DNA of 41,626 nucleotides from JBHEMK01 sp046262635 (GCA_046262635.1 JBHEMK010000061.1:1-41626); one strand, 5' to 3'; positions 8,285 through 16,364 are shown, counted from the first letter of the stretch. Made by a program: numbers and translations. The notes: a model not told the origin generated them from the sequence alone.

Positions 8285-8998
8285 ATGGTCTGGGCCGTGC
8301 TGGTCGCCGCTGGTCGCGGCGAGCGGCTCGGGGCCGACCGACCAAAGGCATTCGTTCGGCTCGGCGAGCTCCCGCTGCTCGCCGAGCCCATGCGCCGGCT
8401 GGACGACTCGGGGTGGGTGGACGCCGTCGTCGTCGTCGCGCCGCCAGCGTGGGAGGAACCCGCGATCCTGCTGGCCGAAGAGATCGGCGCCCTCAAGGTG
8501 CGCGCCGTCGTCACCGGTGGCGAGAGCCGGGCCGATTCGGTACGGAGGGCGGTCGCGGAAGTGCCGGACGACGCCCTCGTCGTACTCGTTCACGATGCGG
8601 CACGCCCGCTCATCTCGGACGACGTGATCGGCCGCGTCCTCGAGCCGATCTCGGCGGGCTGGGACGGCGTCGTCCCGGGGCTCCCGCTCGCCGACACGGT
8701 CAAGCGGGTCGCGAGCGGCGCGGTCGTCGAGACGGTGTCGCGGGACGGGCTCTGGTCCGTGCAGACGCCCCAGGCGTTTCCGGCCGCATCATTTCGCGAG
8801 GCGATCGGAGCCGGCGGCGACGCGACCGACTGCGCCGCGCACGTCGAGGCCCGCGGCGGCCGCGTCCGGGTCGTTCGCGGCGATCCGCGGCTCGTGAAGG
8901 TAACCAACCCAGCGGATCTGGAGCTCGTTTTTTCATGGCTGAAAGCGGGGGAGCCCGTGGTTCCTCCAAAGGCCCCGTCCCTCGAGGTCGACCTGTGA
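8285..8998 (+). CDS. ispD: 2-C-methyl-D-erythritol 4-phosphate cytidylyltransferase
   Basis: Third step of the MEP isoprenoid pathway: MEP plus CTP gives CDP-ME and pyrophosphate, in the cytoplasm. The 237-residue product has the nucleotidyltransferase signature LVAAGRGERLGADRPKAF at the N-terminus (glycine-rich loop with the catalytic Arg and Lys), then GGESRADSVRRAV, VHDAARPL, the TPQAF motif and the C-terminal KVTNPADLE, all typical of IspD. It starts 5 nt after the carD stop and ends in a GTGA overlap with the HAD gene, so carD-ispD-HAD-ispF looks like one transcription unit. Confidence 0.95.
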   Translation: MVWAVLVAAGRGERLGADRPKAFVRLGELPLLAEPMRRLDDSGWVDAVVVVAPPAWEEPAILLAEEIGALKVRAVVTGGESRADSVRRAVAEVPDDALVVLVHDAARPLISDDVIGRVLEPISAGWDGVVPGLPLADTVKRVASGAVVETVSRDGLWSVQTPQAFPAASFREAIGAGGDATDCAAHVEARGGRVRVVRGDPRLVKVTNPADLELVFSWLKAGEPVVPPKAPSLEVDL

Positions 8999-9606
8999 CC
9001 GTGACCGCTGTCGTCTTCGACGTCGGCGAGACGCTCGTCGACGAGACCCGGTACTGGGAGGCGATTGCCGACGCCGTCGAAGTGCCGCGACTAACCTTCC
9101 TCGGCGTGCTCGGAGGCGTGATCGAGCGCGGCGAGCCGCAGGGCGCGGTGCTGGAAATCCTCGACGTCGCCCGGCCGGAGAGGCTGCCGCCGCTCTCTCC
9201 GGACGACATCTATCCAGACGCGCTCCCCTGCCTGGCCGAGTTGCGCTCGCTCGGCTACGCGCTCGGCCTTGCAGGTAACCAGCCCGCCTCGACCGAGGTG
9301 TTCCTGCGCGATGCCGGCTTCGACGTGGACTTCGTCGCGAGCTCGCAGACCTGGGGCGTCGAGAAGCCGTCCCTTGTCTTCTTCGAGCACGTCGCGGCGG
9401 AGGCGGGGCGTCTGCCGGAGCAGATCGCGTACGTCGGCGACCGGCTCGACAACGATGTGCTACCGGCGAAGGCGGCCGGGATGGTTGCCGTCTTCCTGCG
9501 CCGCGGGCCCTGGGGGTACCTCCACGCATTGCGGCCTGAGGCCGAGGAGGCTGATGTTCGGATCAACTCGCTCGAGCAGCTCGTCGAGGCGCTGGCCGGT
9601 GTCTGA
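8995..9606 (+). CDS. HAD-superfamily hydrolase
   Basis: 203-residue haloacid-dehalogenase fold protein. Motif I is VVFDVGETLV with nucleophile D9; the position two residues on is Gly instead of the Asp usual in HAD phosphatases. Motif II reads LAGNQ where most members have Ser or Thr, the motif III lysine is in GVEKPS, and motif IV is YVGDRLDNDVLPAKAAGM. The GTG start overlaps the ispD stop (GTGA) and the end overlaps ispF by 8 nt, so it is locked into the isoprenoid operon. The substrate is unknown. The Asp-to-Gly change resembles haloacid-dehalogenase-like rather than classical phosphatase members, so a role on a phosphorylated MEP intermediate is possible but unproven. Confidence 0.88.
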   Translation: MTVTAVVFDVGETLVDETRYWEAIADAVEVPRLTFLGVLGGVIERGEPQGAVLEILDVARPERLPPLSPDDIYPDALPCLAELRSLGYALGLAGNQPASTEVFLRDAGFDVDFVASSQTWGVEKPSLVFFEHVAAEAGRLPEQIAYVGDRLDNDVLPAKAAGMVAVFLRRGPWGYLHALRPEAEEADVRINSLEQLVEALAGV

Positions 9607-10078
9607 CCTGCGCGTCGGCATCGGCGTGGACGCCCACGCGCTCGAGGACGGCGTGCCGCTCGTACTCGGCGGCGTCCGGCTTGATCACGCGCGCGGGCTT
9701 GCCGGGCACTCCGACGGCGACGTGATCGCCCATGCGCTCACCGACGCGATCCTCGGCGCAGCCGACTTGGGCGACATCGGTTCTCTGTTCCCGTCCGGCG
9801 ATCCCGCGCTCGCGGGGATCGACTCGCTGATACTGCTGGCTCGGGCCTATGTCCGGGCGGGCGAAGCGGGCTGGTGTCTCGTCAACGCGGACTGTGTGCT
9901 GATCGGACAGGAGCCGCGGATCGCGCCGCACCGCGACGAGATGAGAAAGAGGCTCGCCGAGGCGGTCGGCGTCGACGCTGGGCAGGTGACCGTACGCGCG
10001 ACGACGACCGACCGACTCGGGTTCACCGGGCGCGGGGAGGGCCTGGCGGCCCACGCGGTTGCACTCCTGCGGAGATGA
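9599..10078 (+). CDS. ispF: 2-C-methyl-D-erythritol 2,4-cyclodiphosphate synthase
   Basis: Fifth step of the MEP pathway: closes CDP-ME 2-phosphate to MEcPP with release of CMP; the enzyme is a trimer with zinc. The product is 159 residues. Metal ligands are visible as D11 and H13 in GVDAH and H45 in DVIAHAL. AGHSDGD, the substrate loop ADLGDIGSLFP and the C-terminal TTTDRLGFTGRGEG are the family hallmarks. The GTG start lies inside the end of the HAD gene, giving an 8-nt overlap. ispE is not in the window. Confidence 0.95.
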   Translation: MSDLRVGIGVDAHALEDGVPLVLGGVRLDHARGLAGHSDGDVIAHALTDAILGAADLGDIGSLFPSGDPALAGIDSLILLARAYVRAGEAGWCLVNADCVLIGQEPRIAPHRDEMRKRLAEAVGVDAGQVTVRATTTDRLGFTGRGEGLAAHAVALLRR

Positions 10079-10550
10079 GCCAGGCGGGGACGTACGCGCT
10101 CGGCGTTTATGCGTCAACAGCCGCGTGGACTGAAGCCGTTCGGCAACCTGAACCGAGAACCGTCCAGGCAACCCGGCTGGGCACGGCGTCGGGGACGGCA
10201 GACACGATTCCGCTCAGTGAGGCCCCAGTCGACGCTCTCAGTTCTGCAGGCGATGCTCAGCCCTGCAGGCGATGCTCAGGCCGCACACGACGGGCTGCCT
10301 TCAGGCCACTGCCTGGAGGAGAGGAATCCGCCCGATTCCGGCCGGCACGACCACGGCCTCAAAGGGATGATCGCGCCGACCCGCCCGAGCCGAAGGTCGC
10401 TGTCCGCGGACAACCGAACGCTTCATCGGGTGGCTGCGACTGAGGCTGGCAACCGCTCGGCCTGGTTGCGTCCGCGCGAGCAGTAGCAGGGCGGAGAGCC
10501 GACCGCGTGGGCATGAGCTTCCGGAGCCGGTAAACCCCGCTTCACACGAC
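10079..10550. other. Intergenic region with degraded-looking sequence
   Basis: About 470 nt between convergent ispF and the ASCH remnant. A 122-codon frame opening with ATG at 10075, overlapping the ispF stop, begins plausibly (MSQAGTYALGVYA) but soon loses the third-position GC bias of real genes here and turns low-complexity. I leave it uncalled. A short tandem repeat lies at 10244-10279. No terminator hairpin with a T-tract is evident. Confidence 0.45.
10244..10279. repeat. Short tandem repeat, period 19 bp
   Basis: The 17-bp word CTGCAGGCGATGCTCAG occurs at 10244-10260 and again at 10263-10279. There are two copies only, in non-coding sequence. Confidence 0.9.
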
Positions 10551-10992
10551 TCAGAAATCTACGTCGCGCGCAACGCCGGGACGTTGTACGCGGCGGGCTC
10601 GCCGGAAGCGCTGAGCCACGACGAGCGTTTCTCCGTCGATGGCGAGGGCGGGGCGCTCGATCGAGGCTCGAAACGGAGCGCTGCTCCAGAAGGCCTCGTG
10701 GGCGGCGCGCCAGTCGGCAACCGACTCGAACCCCTCGCCTCCTCGCGCGCGAAGGAGAGGTCGATTTCGCCGACCGGCACGAGGCGTGCCTCCGTCGGCT
10801 CGATCACCGCCACGGGCAGGCCTTCGGAGTCGACGGCGAGCCGGTCACCGGCTGCGGCAGCTCCTCGTGCTCGTACTTCAGCAGCAATCCGGAGGTCGAG
10901 GTCTTCTCTCCACGCAGGATTGCCGCGACGAGCTCGTCGCGAAGCAGTCCCCGAAAGGCGAACTCGGCGCAGGGGAGCTTCTCCGTGGTCAG
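10551..10992 (-). pseudogene. ASCH-domain protein, broken by two single-base frameshifts
   Basis: Three consecutive minus-strand frames together spell a complete ASCH-fold protein of about 145 residues. Frame one (from about 10992) reads AEFAFRGLLRDELVAAILRGEKTSTSGLLLKYEHE, given here as separate ASCH pieces: GLLRDELV, GEKTSTSGLLL. Near 10850 the frame shifts to GDRLAVDSEGLPVAVIEPTE and VGEIDLSFAREE. Near 10755 it shifts again to FESVADWRAAHEAF and ends with GETLVVAQRFRRAR. Adding one base at each junction, the second beside a G run, restores one frame. ASCH proteins bind RNA or nucleotides, and some deaminate N4-acetylcytidine. A CTG overlapping the upstream TGA is the apparent start. Either the gene is dead or the assembly has two base-call deletions. 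Confidence 0.72.
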
Positions 10993-11396
10993 CGGCCGCG
11001 CTGCGAGTCGCGCTTGGCACGCTCGAGCCGGCGGCGCATCTCCCGGTTCGTCCCCTCGGGCATCGCGCCCTCGTCTTCGACCGCGTTCATGTAGGCGCGG
11101 CGCTCCGCAGGCGTGAGGTTCGAGAGCGCTGCCTGGGCGCGACGAGGATCTCTGGCGCCGTGACGCTCCATCTTCTTGATCGCGCTGGCCAGGTCCGGGT
11201 TCTGGCGTTCGAGCGCCGCCGTCGACGCCTTCGTCATCCAGCGCCGCAGGATCGGCACACGCGCGACCTGCTTCATCAGTGGGCGCAGGTAGCGTCCGTT
11301 CTGGACCCGGGCGAGCAGCGCGAAGAGCCCGAGCAGCAGGATCAGGCCACCGAGGACGTAGACGGGGATCAAGAGCGTCCAGATCGAGGCAGCCAC
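10989..11396 (-). CDS. Small membrane-anchored protein, function unknown
   Basis: 135 residues from a GTG at 11396. Residues 5-30 form one membrane helix (LLIPVYVLGGLILLLGLFALLA). The rest is a soluble, highly charged helical region with LTPAERRAYMNAVEDEGA and a basic C-terminus (REMRRRLERAKRDSQRGR). It lies 9 nt after mutY on the same strand and overlaps the ASCH remnant, so it probably belongs to the mutY transcript. No family is recognised. A single N-terminal anchor with a cytoplasmic charged domain is what the sequence predicts. Confidence 0.75.
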   Translation of the reverse strand: MAASIWTLLIPVYVLGGLILLLGLFALLARVQNGRYLRPLMKQVARVPILRRWMTKASTAALERQNPDLASAIKKMERHGARDPRRAQAALSNLTPAERRAYMNAVEDEGAMPEGTNREMRRRLERAKRDSQRGR

Positions 11397-11405
11397 GCCG
11401 GAATC

Positions 11406-12134
11406 TTACGCTGGAAGTGATACGACGCCGTCGGCGAGCCGGACAAGCCCGTCCCGGTTCAGCGCCGCGACCGCCTCGGCGTCGAGTTCCCCGGCAGCCC
11501 GCGCGCCCGCGGCGACCGCCCGGAGCGTGGCGGCACGGCGCTGACGGAACGAGCCTTCGAATGGCGACTGCTTGCGGAGGGCGTCGTAACGGCGCCCGCG
11601 GGAGGGACAGTCGCCTGCCAGCGGGCAGGCCCCGCAGCGCGGGATCCGTGCGAGGCAAACCATCGCACCGAGGTCCATCAGTGCCTGCCCGCAGTTTGGC
11701 GCGAAGGCGTGCCCGGTGCGCTCCTGGACGCGGCGGACGTTTGTGTCCACCGGCAGGACGGGCTGCCCAAGGGCGAAACTGGCGACGGCGTCCGCCGTGT
11801 ACCGGCCGACGCCTGGCAGCTCGGTGAGGTCATCCGGCCAGCCCTCTGCAGCCACGTGCCGCGCCGCCCGGTAAAGCAAGACGGCTCGCCGGTTGTAGCC
11901 GAGTCCCTGCCACTCCAGGATGACGTCGGCCGGTGAGGCGGCAGCGAGCGCTTCGATGCTCGGCCAGCGCTCGAGCCAGGCGAGCCAGCGGGGGATCACC
12001 CGCTCGACCTGGGTCTGCTGGAGCATCACCTCCGAGACGAGGACCGCATACGGATCCTTGGTGTGGCGCCAGGGCAAATCCCGGCCGTGCTCGAGAAACC
12101 ACGCAAGGAGGGCCAGGTCGATTGCTGAGGGCAT
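11406..12134 (-). CDS. mutY: A/G-specific adenine DNA glycosylase, short form
   Basis: Removes adenine mispaired with 8-oxoguanine in base-excision repair. The 242-residue product keeps the whole catalytic core: the catalytic Glu E35 in SEVMLQQTQV, the helix-hairpin-helix LPGVGRYTADAV (106-117), the catalytic Asp D130 in VDTNVRRV, and the [4Fe-4S] ligands C160-x6-C167-x2-C170-x5-C176. After the cluster only about 65 residues remain, in place of the ~110-residue NUDIX-like domain that reads 8-oxoG in full-length MutY. The ATG at 12134 starts exactly at the family N-terminus (DLPWRHTKDPY at 19-29). It is transcribed against the housekeeping block and heads a three-gene set. Confidence 0.92.
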   Translation of the reverse strand: MPSAIDLALLAWFLEHGRDLPWRHTKDPYAVLVSEVMLQQTQVERVIPRWLAWLERWPSIEALAAASPADVILEWQGLGYNRRAVLLYRAARHVAAEGWPDDLTELPGVGRYTADAVASFALGQPVLPVDTNVRRVQERTGHAFAPNCGQALMDLGAMVCLARIPRCGACPLAGDCPSRGRRYDALRKQSPFEGSFRQRRAATLRAVAAGARAAGELDAEAVAALNRDGLVRLADGVVSLPA

Positions 12135-12640
12135 GCCCTGGGACGCTAACGGCCCGCCAGGATGCCGTCGACCTCGGGAAAGCGACGCTCCTGATCGGCC
12201 GCAGCGGTCCGTGACCTCGAGCGGTCCAGTCTGGAAGTTGCGTGAGCTAATCCGGGCGAAGCGGGTGTCTGGGGCGTGTCCGAAACGGGGGCGTCGATCG
12301 GTCGCCGGGAGGCCCGGCTGGGGGGTGTTGCTGCGGCTCGACGAGCTCGGACGGCTGAGCTGGGCCGAGCATGGCATGGTGCTACCGGGGCTTTCGCACC
12401 GCGTTCGTGAGGCAGAGCAGACGCTGCCCCGCCGCAGCGCCACCCGATCCGGGGGCTGGCGCCGATCGCGGTCAGGGTTAGCAGGTAGCGAGCAGCGGCC
12501 GCACCGGCTCGCCCACCAACACCAACGCGAAGGCCGCCGTGTGGCGGGGCCGGCCTCACTCGCAGTGCCAGTCGCAGCCCAGAGTGAGAAAGGTGAACGC
12601 CTGCCTTCCACGCTTCAAGGAGGACGGCCTTTTGGTCGAT
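12135..12640. other. Divergent intergenic region, no gene seen
   Basis: About 510 nt between mutY (minus) and the small MerR-like gene (plus). All frames are interrupted or give Arg/Ser-rich translations with no domain. It should carry both divergent promoters. I see no strong promoter, repeat or hairpin that I can defend. Confidence 0.45.
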
Positions 12641-12649
12641 AGGAGAGTC

Positions 12650-12934
12650 ATGGACTCCGACATCGGACTCGAGCCTCTTGACCTCGCCAAGCATCTCCAC
12701 AAGCTGGAGCTGACGCTCGGCCAGGTCTGCCGCATCGTGGGAATCACCAAGATGCAGCTCGATTACTGGACGACCAAAGCGCCGATCCCGACGCGCGGGC
12801 ACAAGCAGCGTCTCTACGACGCCGAGGCTCTTGAGACGGTTCTTCTGATCAAGCAGGCGAAGGACAAGGGGCTCAATCTCGCTGCGGCGATCGACGCAGC
12901 CCACGCCTACAAGGGGCACGAAGCCGTCACATAG
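12650..12934 (+). CDS. Small MerR-type helix-turn-helix protein
   Basis: 94 residues from an ATG at 12650 with AGGAGAG 2 nt before it. Residues 20-85 look like a lone MerR winged helix: LTLGQVCRIVGITKMQLDYW is the recognition HTH, KQRLYDAEALETVLLIKQAKDKGLNL the wing and following helices. There is no effector or dimerisation domain, so it is a minimal regulator or a subunit needing a partner. It ends 9 nt before gltX and is probably co-transcribed with gltX-cysS-rlmB-yacP. Its target is unknown; autoregulation or control of the tRNA-synthetase operon is only a guess from position. Confidence 0.8.
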   Translation: MDSDIGLEPLDLAKHLHKLELTLGQVCRIVGITKMQLDYWTTKAPIPTRGHKQRLYDAEALETVLLIKQAKDKGLNLAAAIDAAHAYKGHEAVT

Positions 12935-12943
12935 CATGACGCG

Positions 12944-13966
12944 GTGGCACCCCGCGTCCGTTTCGCCCCGAGCCCGACGGGTTCGCTGCATCTCGGCAAT
13001 GCCCTGACGGCCGTTGCTAACCGACACTTCGCCGACCAGCGCGGCGGCAGCATGCTGCTTCGAATCGACGACACCGACGCGGCCCGGAATGAGTCGCCGG
13101 ACGGAATTCTTGGCGACCTCGACTGGCTCGGCGTTCAGTGGGACGACGGTCCGGTGAGCCAGAGCGAGCGGGCCGACCGCCATCGCGAAGCGGCGTGGCA
13201 GATCGGCACCGAAGACGGCGAGGGCGCGGTTCGCTTCGGTCGCACGACACTCCTGCGCCCGGGCGGCTCGCCTACGTACCAGCTCGCGACCGCGGTGGAC
13301 GAGGTCGACTTCGGGATCACGCATGTCATCCGTGGCGCTGACCACCGCGACAACGTCGGGGTCCAGGTCGAGCTCATCCGGGCGCTCGGGGCCGGGCCGC
13401 CGGAATACGTTCACCACGGCCTGATCCTCGGCGAGGACGGCCGCAAGCTCTCCAAGCGGCACGGCGCCTCGACACTCGCCGACCTCCGTGGCGTCGGCAT
13501 CCCTGCAGAGGCCGTCCGGCGTTACCTCGAGGAGCTCGGCTTGCCGAAGCACGACGTCCACCTCGACCAGACGCGGTTGCGGCGGCTCGCGATCGAGGCC
13601 ATCGCGGCGCTCTCGGACGACGAGCTCGCCGCGCATACGGACGCGCCCGTCTCCCTCGTGCCGGCGCTGCGCGGCGCGCGCGATCTGAACGAGGCGCGTG
13701 AGACCGCGCACGAGCTGCTCGCGCCGACGCCGGTGCACCTGGGTGAGGAGGCGCGTCCCACACTCGAGCGCCTGCGCGAGCTGCTCGAGCGGGCGGACAG
13801 CGTTCTCGACCCGAAGGAGATCCTCCGCGAGCTGAAGGCGGTCGGCGGCGACCTGAAGACGGTCCGGCTCGCGCTGACCGGCCGCGAGCGGGGGCCGGAG
13901 CTCGCCGCCGTCCTCGTTGCACTTCCCCGGGAGGAAACCCTGCGGAGAATCGATGCGGCTCTATAA
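12944..13966 (+). CDS. gltX: Compact glutamyl-tRNA synthetase family protein
   Basis: Class I synthetase that charges tRNA with glutamate. The 340-residue product has the HIGH-type motif H16-LGN in PSPTGSLHLGNA, LRIDDTDAARN, the GSPTYQLATAVDEVDFGITHVIRGADH core and the KLSKR loop at 168-172. Compared with E. coli GluRS (471 residues), about 75 residues are missing between QSERADRHREAA and RFGRTTLLRPGGSPTY, the part that holds the zinc-binding acceptor-stem insertion, and the C-terminal anticodon-binding part is short. The reading frame is intact across the junction, so this looks native rather than an assembly gap. It is longer than GluQ-RS, has a C-terminal domain, and lacks that family's cysteines. 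The GTG start at 12944 follows the MerR-like gene by 9 nt. Confidence 0.85.
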   Translation: MAPRVRFAPSPTGSLHLGNALTAVANRHFADQRGGSMLLRIDDTDAARNESPDGILGDLDWLGVQWDDGPVSQSERADRHREAAWQIGTEDGEGAVRFGRTTLLRPGGSPTYQLATAVDEVDFGITHVIRGADHRDNVGVQVELIRALGAGPPEYVHHGLILGEDGRKLSKRHGASTLADLRGVGIPAEAVRRYLEELGLPKHDVHLDQTRLRRLAIEAIAALSDDELAAHTDAPVSLVPALRGARDLNEARETAHELLAPTPVHLGEEARPTLERLRELLERADSVLDPKEILRELKAVGGDLKTVRLALTGRERGPELAAVLVALPREETLRRIDAAL

Positions 13967-15230
13967 CACGCTGACCCGCCAGGTCGACGAGCTGCCCGAG
14001 CCGCCCGGGCCGATCCGGATGTACGTCTGTGGCCCGACGGTCTACGCGCGTGCCCATGTGGGCAATGCGCGGCCGTACGTCGTCGGCATCTGGATGCGCA
14101 ATTGGCTCCGGCGGCGCGGCTATGAGGCGACGCTCGTCCACAACATCACCGACATCAACGACAAGATCTACGAGGCCGCGCCGGGCGCAAGCGCCGAGCT
14201 GGCCGCGCGTGCGACCGGGTGGTACCTGGAGGACACCGCCGACCTCGGCCTCGGTGCGCCAGACTTCCTGCCGAAGGCAACCGAATCCGTGCCGCAGATC
14301 ATCCGCTTCATCGGGGAGCTGATCGAGCGCGGATTCGCGTACGCCGTGGGCGGCGACGTCTACTTTCGCGTCGCCCGCTATCCCGAGTACGGCCAGCTCT
14401 CGCGCCAGCGGTCGGACCAGGTGGAGGAGCAGGAGCCCAACCCAGTCAAAGACGACCCTCGCGACTTCGCGCTCTGGAAGGCGAACAAGCCCGACGAGGA
14501 CACGTGGTGGGAGTCACCGTGGGGTCAGGGCCGACCAGGCTGGCACATCGAGTGCTCGGTCATGGCCGAAGAGATCTTCGGACCCGCGTTCGAAATCCAC
14601 GGCGGCGGACTCGACCTCGTCTTCCCGCACCACGAAAACGAGCTGGCGCAGTCGCGCGCGCTTGGGCACGATTTCGCACGGCTCTGGATGCACAACGGCA
14701 TGCTCGAATTCACCGGCGAAAAGATGTCCAAGTCGGCTGGGAACGTCGTCACACTGCGCCAGGCAATCGACGAGTGGGGACGAGCGACGTTGCTGCTGCT
14801 CTTCCTCGGCTCACACTGGCGCAAGCCGATGGACTTTTCGGAGGAAACCTTGCTGCAGGCTACAGCGCAGGTCGAGGCATTTCGAGATGCCTTGATCAAC
14901 GGGCCGCCCGACCAGGAACCACTGGAATCGGAGCGCCTTGTCGACGTGCTGGATGATGATTTCAACACCGCGCGCGCCTTGGCCCTGTTGCACGACTGGC
15001 GCAGCCGCGGCTGTGGCGGCGATCTTCGCGAGGGTCTCGCGTGCTTCGGCCTCGCCTCGCTCGCCGAGCAGGATGTGCCGCCGCCTCGAGCAGTGGAGCT
15101 TGCCGAGAGGCGGCGGCATGCGAGGGTGAACAAAAACTGGGAGGAGTCGGATCGACTGCGCGACGAGATCGCGTCGCTGGGATGGTTGGTTCGCGACACT
15201 CCCAACGGCTATCAGCTCTTCCACCGATGA
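13953..15230 (+). CDS. cysS: Cysteinyl-tRNA synthetase family enzyme
   Basis: 425-residue class I synthetase that charges tRNA-Cys. It shows the N-terminal zinc-site motif CGPTVYARAHVGNARP (C27; HIGH-type H35), LVHNITDINDKIYEAA, the second zinc-site elements GWHIECS and PHHENELAQS, and the KMSKS loop at 257-261 followed by AGN. The C-terminal helical domain is present but shorter than in the 460-residue enzymes. The related MshC ligase of mycothiol synthesis shares these motifs but has a different C-terminus, so CysS is favoured. The ATG overlaps the gltX end by 14 nt, with GGGAGGAAA upstream. It ends in an ATGA overlap with the methylase gene. Confidence 0.93.
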   Translation: MRLYNTLTRQVDELPEPPGPIRMYVCGPTVYARAHVGNARPYVVGIWMRNWLRRRGYEATLVHNITDINDKIYEAAPGASAELAARATGWYLEDTADLGLGAPDFLPKATESVPQIIRFIGELIERGFAYAVGGDVYFRVARYPEYGQLSRQRSDQVEEQEPNPVKDDPRDFALWKANKPDEDTWWESPWGQGRPGWHIECSVMAEEIFGPAFEIHGGGLDLVFPHHENELAQSRALGHDFARLWMHNGMLEFTGEKMSKSAGNVVTLRQAIDEWGRATLLLLFLGSHWRKPMDFSEETLLQATAQVEAFRDALINGPPDQEPLESERLVDVLDDDFNTARALALLHDWRSRGCGGDLREGLACFGLASLAEQDVPPPRAVELAERRRHARVNKNWEESDRLRDEIASLGWLVRDTPNGYQLFHR

Positions 15231-15940
15231 CCCGAGAGCAGGTCTATGGCCGCCGCGCCGTCCGGGAGGCCCTCCGGGGCCGTCGAGAGGTGGTCGAGAT
15301 CTGGGCGACCGAGCGCGCCGTCAGGGCCGAGGCATGGTTGAGGGACCGGAACGGCGGGCCGCGTGTCCAGACCAAGCTTGAGCGCGACCTCTCCGGGGAA
15401 GCCGGCACGCGCGACCACCAGGGCGTACTCGCCTGGTGTGAGCCGTATCGGTACGCAGACGCCTACGAACTCGCTGCGGGCGACCGGCCGCTGCTCGCGT
15501 GCCTCGACCAGGTGAGCGACCCACGCAACCTCGGCGCAGTCGCGCGCAGCGCGGCGGGCGCCGGCGCAGCGGGAGTCGTTTTGCCTGCTCACGGCTCCGC
15601 TCGGATCACGCCCGCCGTTTGTAAGGCCTCGGCCGGCGCTGTGGAGCACCTGCCGGTCGCGGTCGTCACCAACCTGGCTCGCTACCTGGGCGAGATAAAG
15701 CGTGGCAATCTCTGGGTGCTTGCTGCGGAGGGCGGATCGGTGACGCCGATGTGGCAGGCGGACCTCTCCGGGGGTCTGGCTCTCGTCTTCGGCGCCGAAG
15801 GCAAGGGCCTCCGGCCGCTCGTCCGTCGCACCTGCGACGACGCGGTTTCGATTCCGCTGGTCCGGCCCGTCGAGTCTCTCAACGTCAGCGTCGCCGCTGC
15901 GCTGCTGCTCTACGAAGCGAGGCGCCAGCGCGGTGGCTGA
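15227..15940 (+). CDS. rlmB: TrmH/SpoU-family RNA 2'-O-methyltransferase
   Basis: SAM-dependent methylase of the knotted SPOUT fold, most like RlmB, which methylates G2251 of 23S rRNA. The 237-residue product has the substrate-binding N-terminal domain beginning QVYGRRAVREALRGRREV, then the three SpoU motifs: LDQVSDPRNLGAVARSAAGAGA, LVFGAEGKGLRPLVR, and the final knot strand SIPLVRPVESLNVSVAAALLLYEA. The start overlaps the cysS stop (ATGA) and the end overlaps the NYN gene by 8 nt. Order cysS-rlmB-yacP matches Bacillus. Exact rRNA or tRNA target is inferred from family and position. Confidence 0.93.
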   Translation: MTREQVYGRRAVREALRGRREVVEIWATERAVRAEAWLRDRNGGPRVQTKLERDLSGEAGTRDHQGVLAWCEPYRYADAYELAAGDRPLLACLDQVSDPRNLGAVARSAAGAGAAGVVLPAHGSARITPAVCKASAGAVEHLPVAVVTNLARYLGEIKRGNLWVLAAEGGSVTPMWQADLSGGLALVFGAEGKGLRPLVRRTCDDAVSIPLVRPVESLNVSVAAALLLYEARRQRGG

Positions 15941-16364
15941 GCCCACCCTGTACCTGTTCGACGGTCACAACCTGCTGCACGCTGGCCACTTCGAGGAACC
16001 GCGCGAGCTGCGTGACGCGCTCGCAAGCTGGGTCGCCGGCAAGGGGGTGCGCGGCGTCCTCGTCTTCGACGGCCACGGCCGAGATGCCGTCTTCGGCCCG
16101 CTCGAGGTGCGCTACGCCGATCCGGCCGATCCCCTGCTCGAGCGGCTCGCGGCCGAGAAGCGCGCCGGGGAGCAGGTCTGCATTGTCTCGTCGGATGCGG
16201 TGGTGCGTGGCACCGCCGGCGCCGAGGTCAAGAAGCTCTCATCCCAGACCTTCTTCGCCGAGCTGGAGGCGCCGAGCCACACGGACAGCTCCCGCAGCGA
16301 TCTGCGCAGCAAGCTGGACGCCACGACGCTCGCGAAGCTGGAGCGCCTGCGCCGGGGGCGCTAA
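15933..16364 (+). CDS. NYN/YacP-like (Rae1-type) PIN-fold ribonuclease
   Basis: 143-residue protein of the NYN/PIN nuclease superfamily. It starts with the acidic motif LFDGHNLLHAG, carries LVFDGHGRDAVFGPLEV, and has the late acidic strand VCIVSSDAVVRGTAG, giving the Asp cluster that holds Mg2+ in PIN-fold nucleases. Bacillus YacP (Rae1) cleaves mRNA in the ribosomal A site and is encoded between rlmB and sigH, as here. The product is shorter than YacP (170 residues). The GTG start lies in the last codons of rlmB. A ribosome-linked mRNA cleavage role is inferred from synteny. Confidence 0.85.
   Translation: MAEPTLYLFDGHNLLHAGHFEEPRELRDALASWVAGKGVRGVLVFDGHGRDAVFGPLEVRYADPADPLLERLAAEKRAGEQVCIVSSDAVVRGTAGAEVKKLSSQTFFAELEAPSHTDSSRSDLRSKLDATTLAKLERLRRGR

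Noticed and set aside
10075..10443. A 122-codon frame overlapping the ispF stop
   Set aside because: It starts plausibly but loses codon bias and becomes low-complexity, with a short tandem repeat inside; no family recognised.
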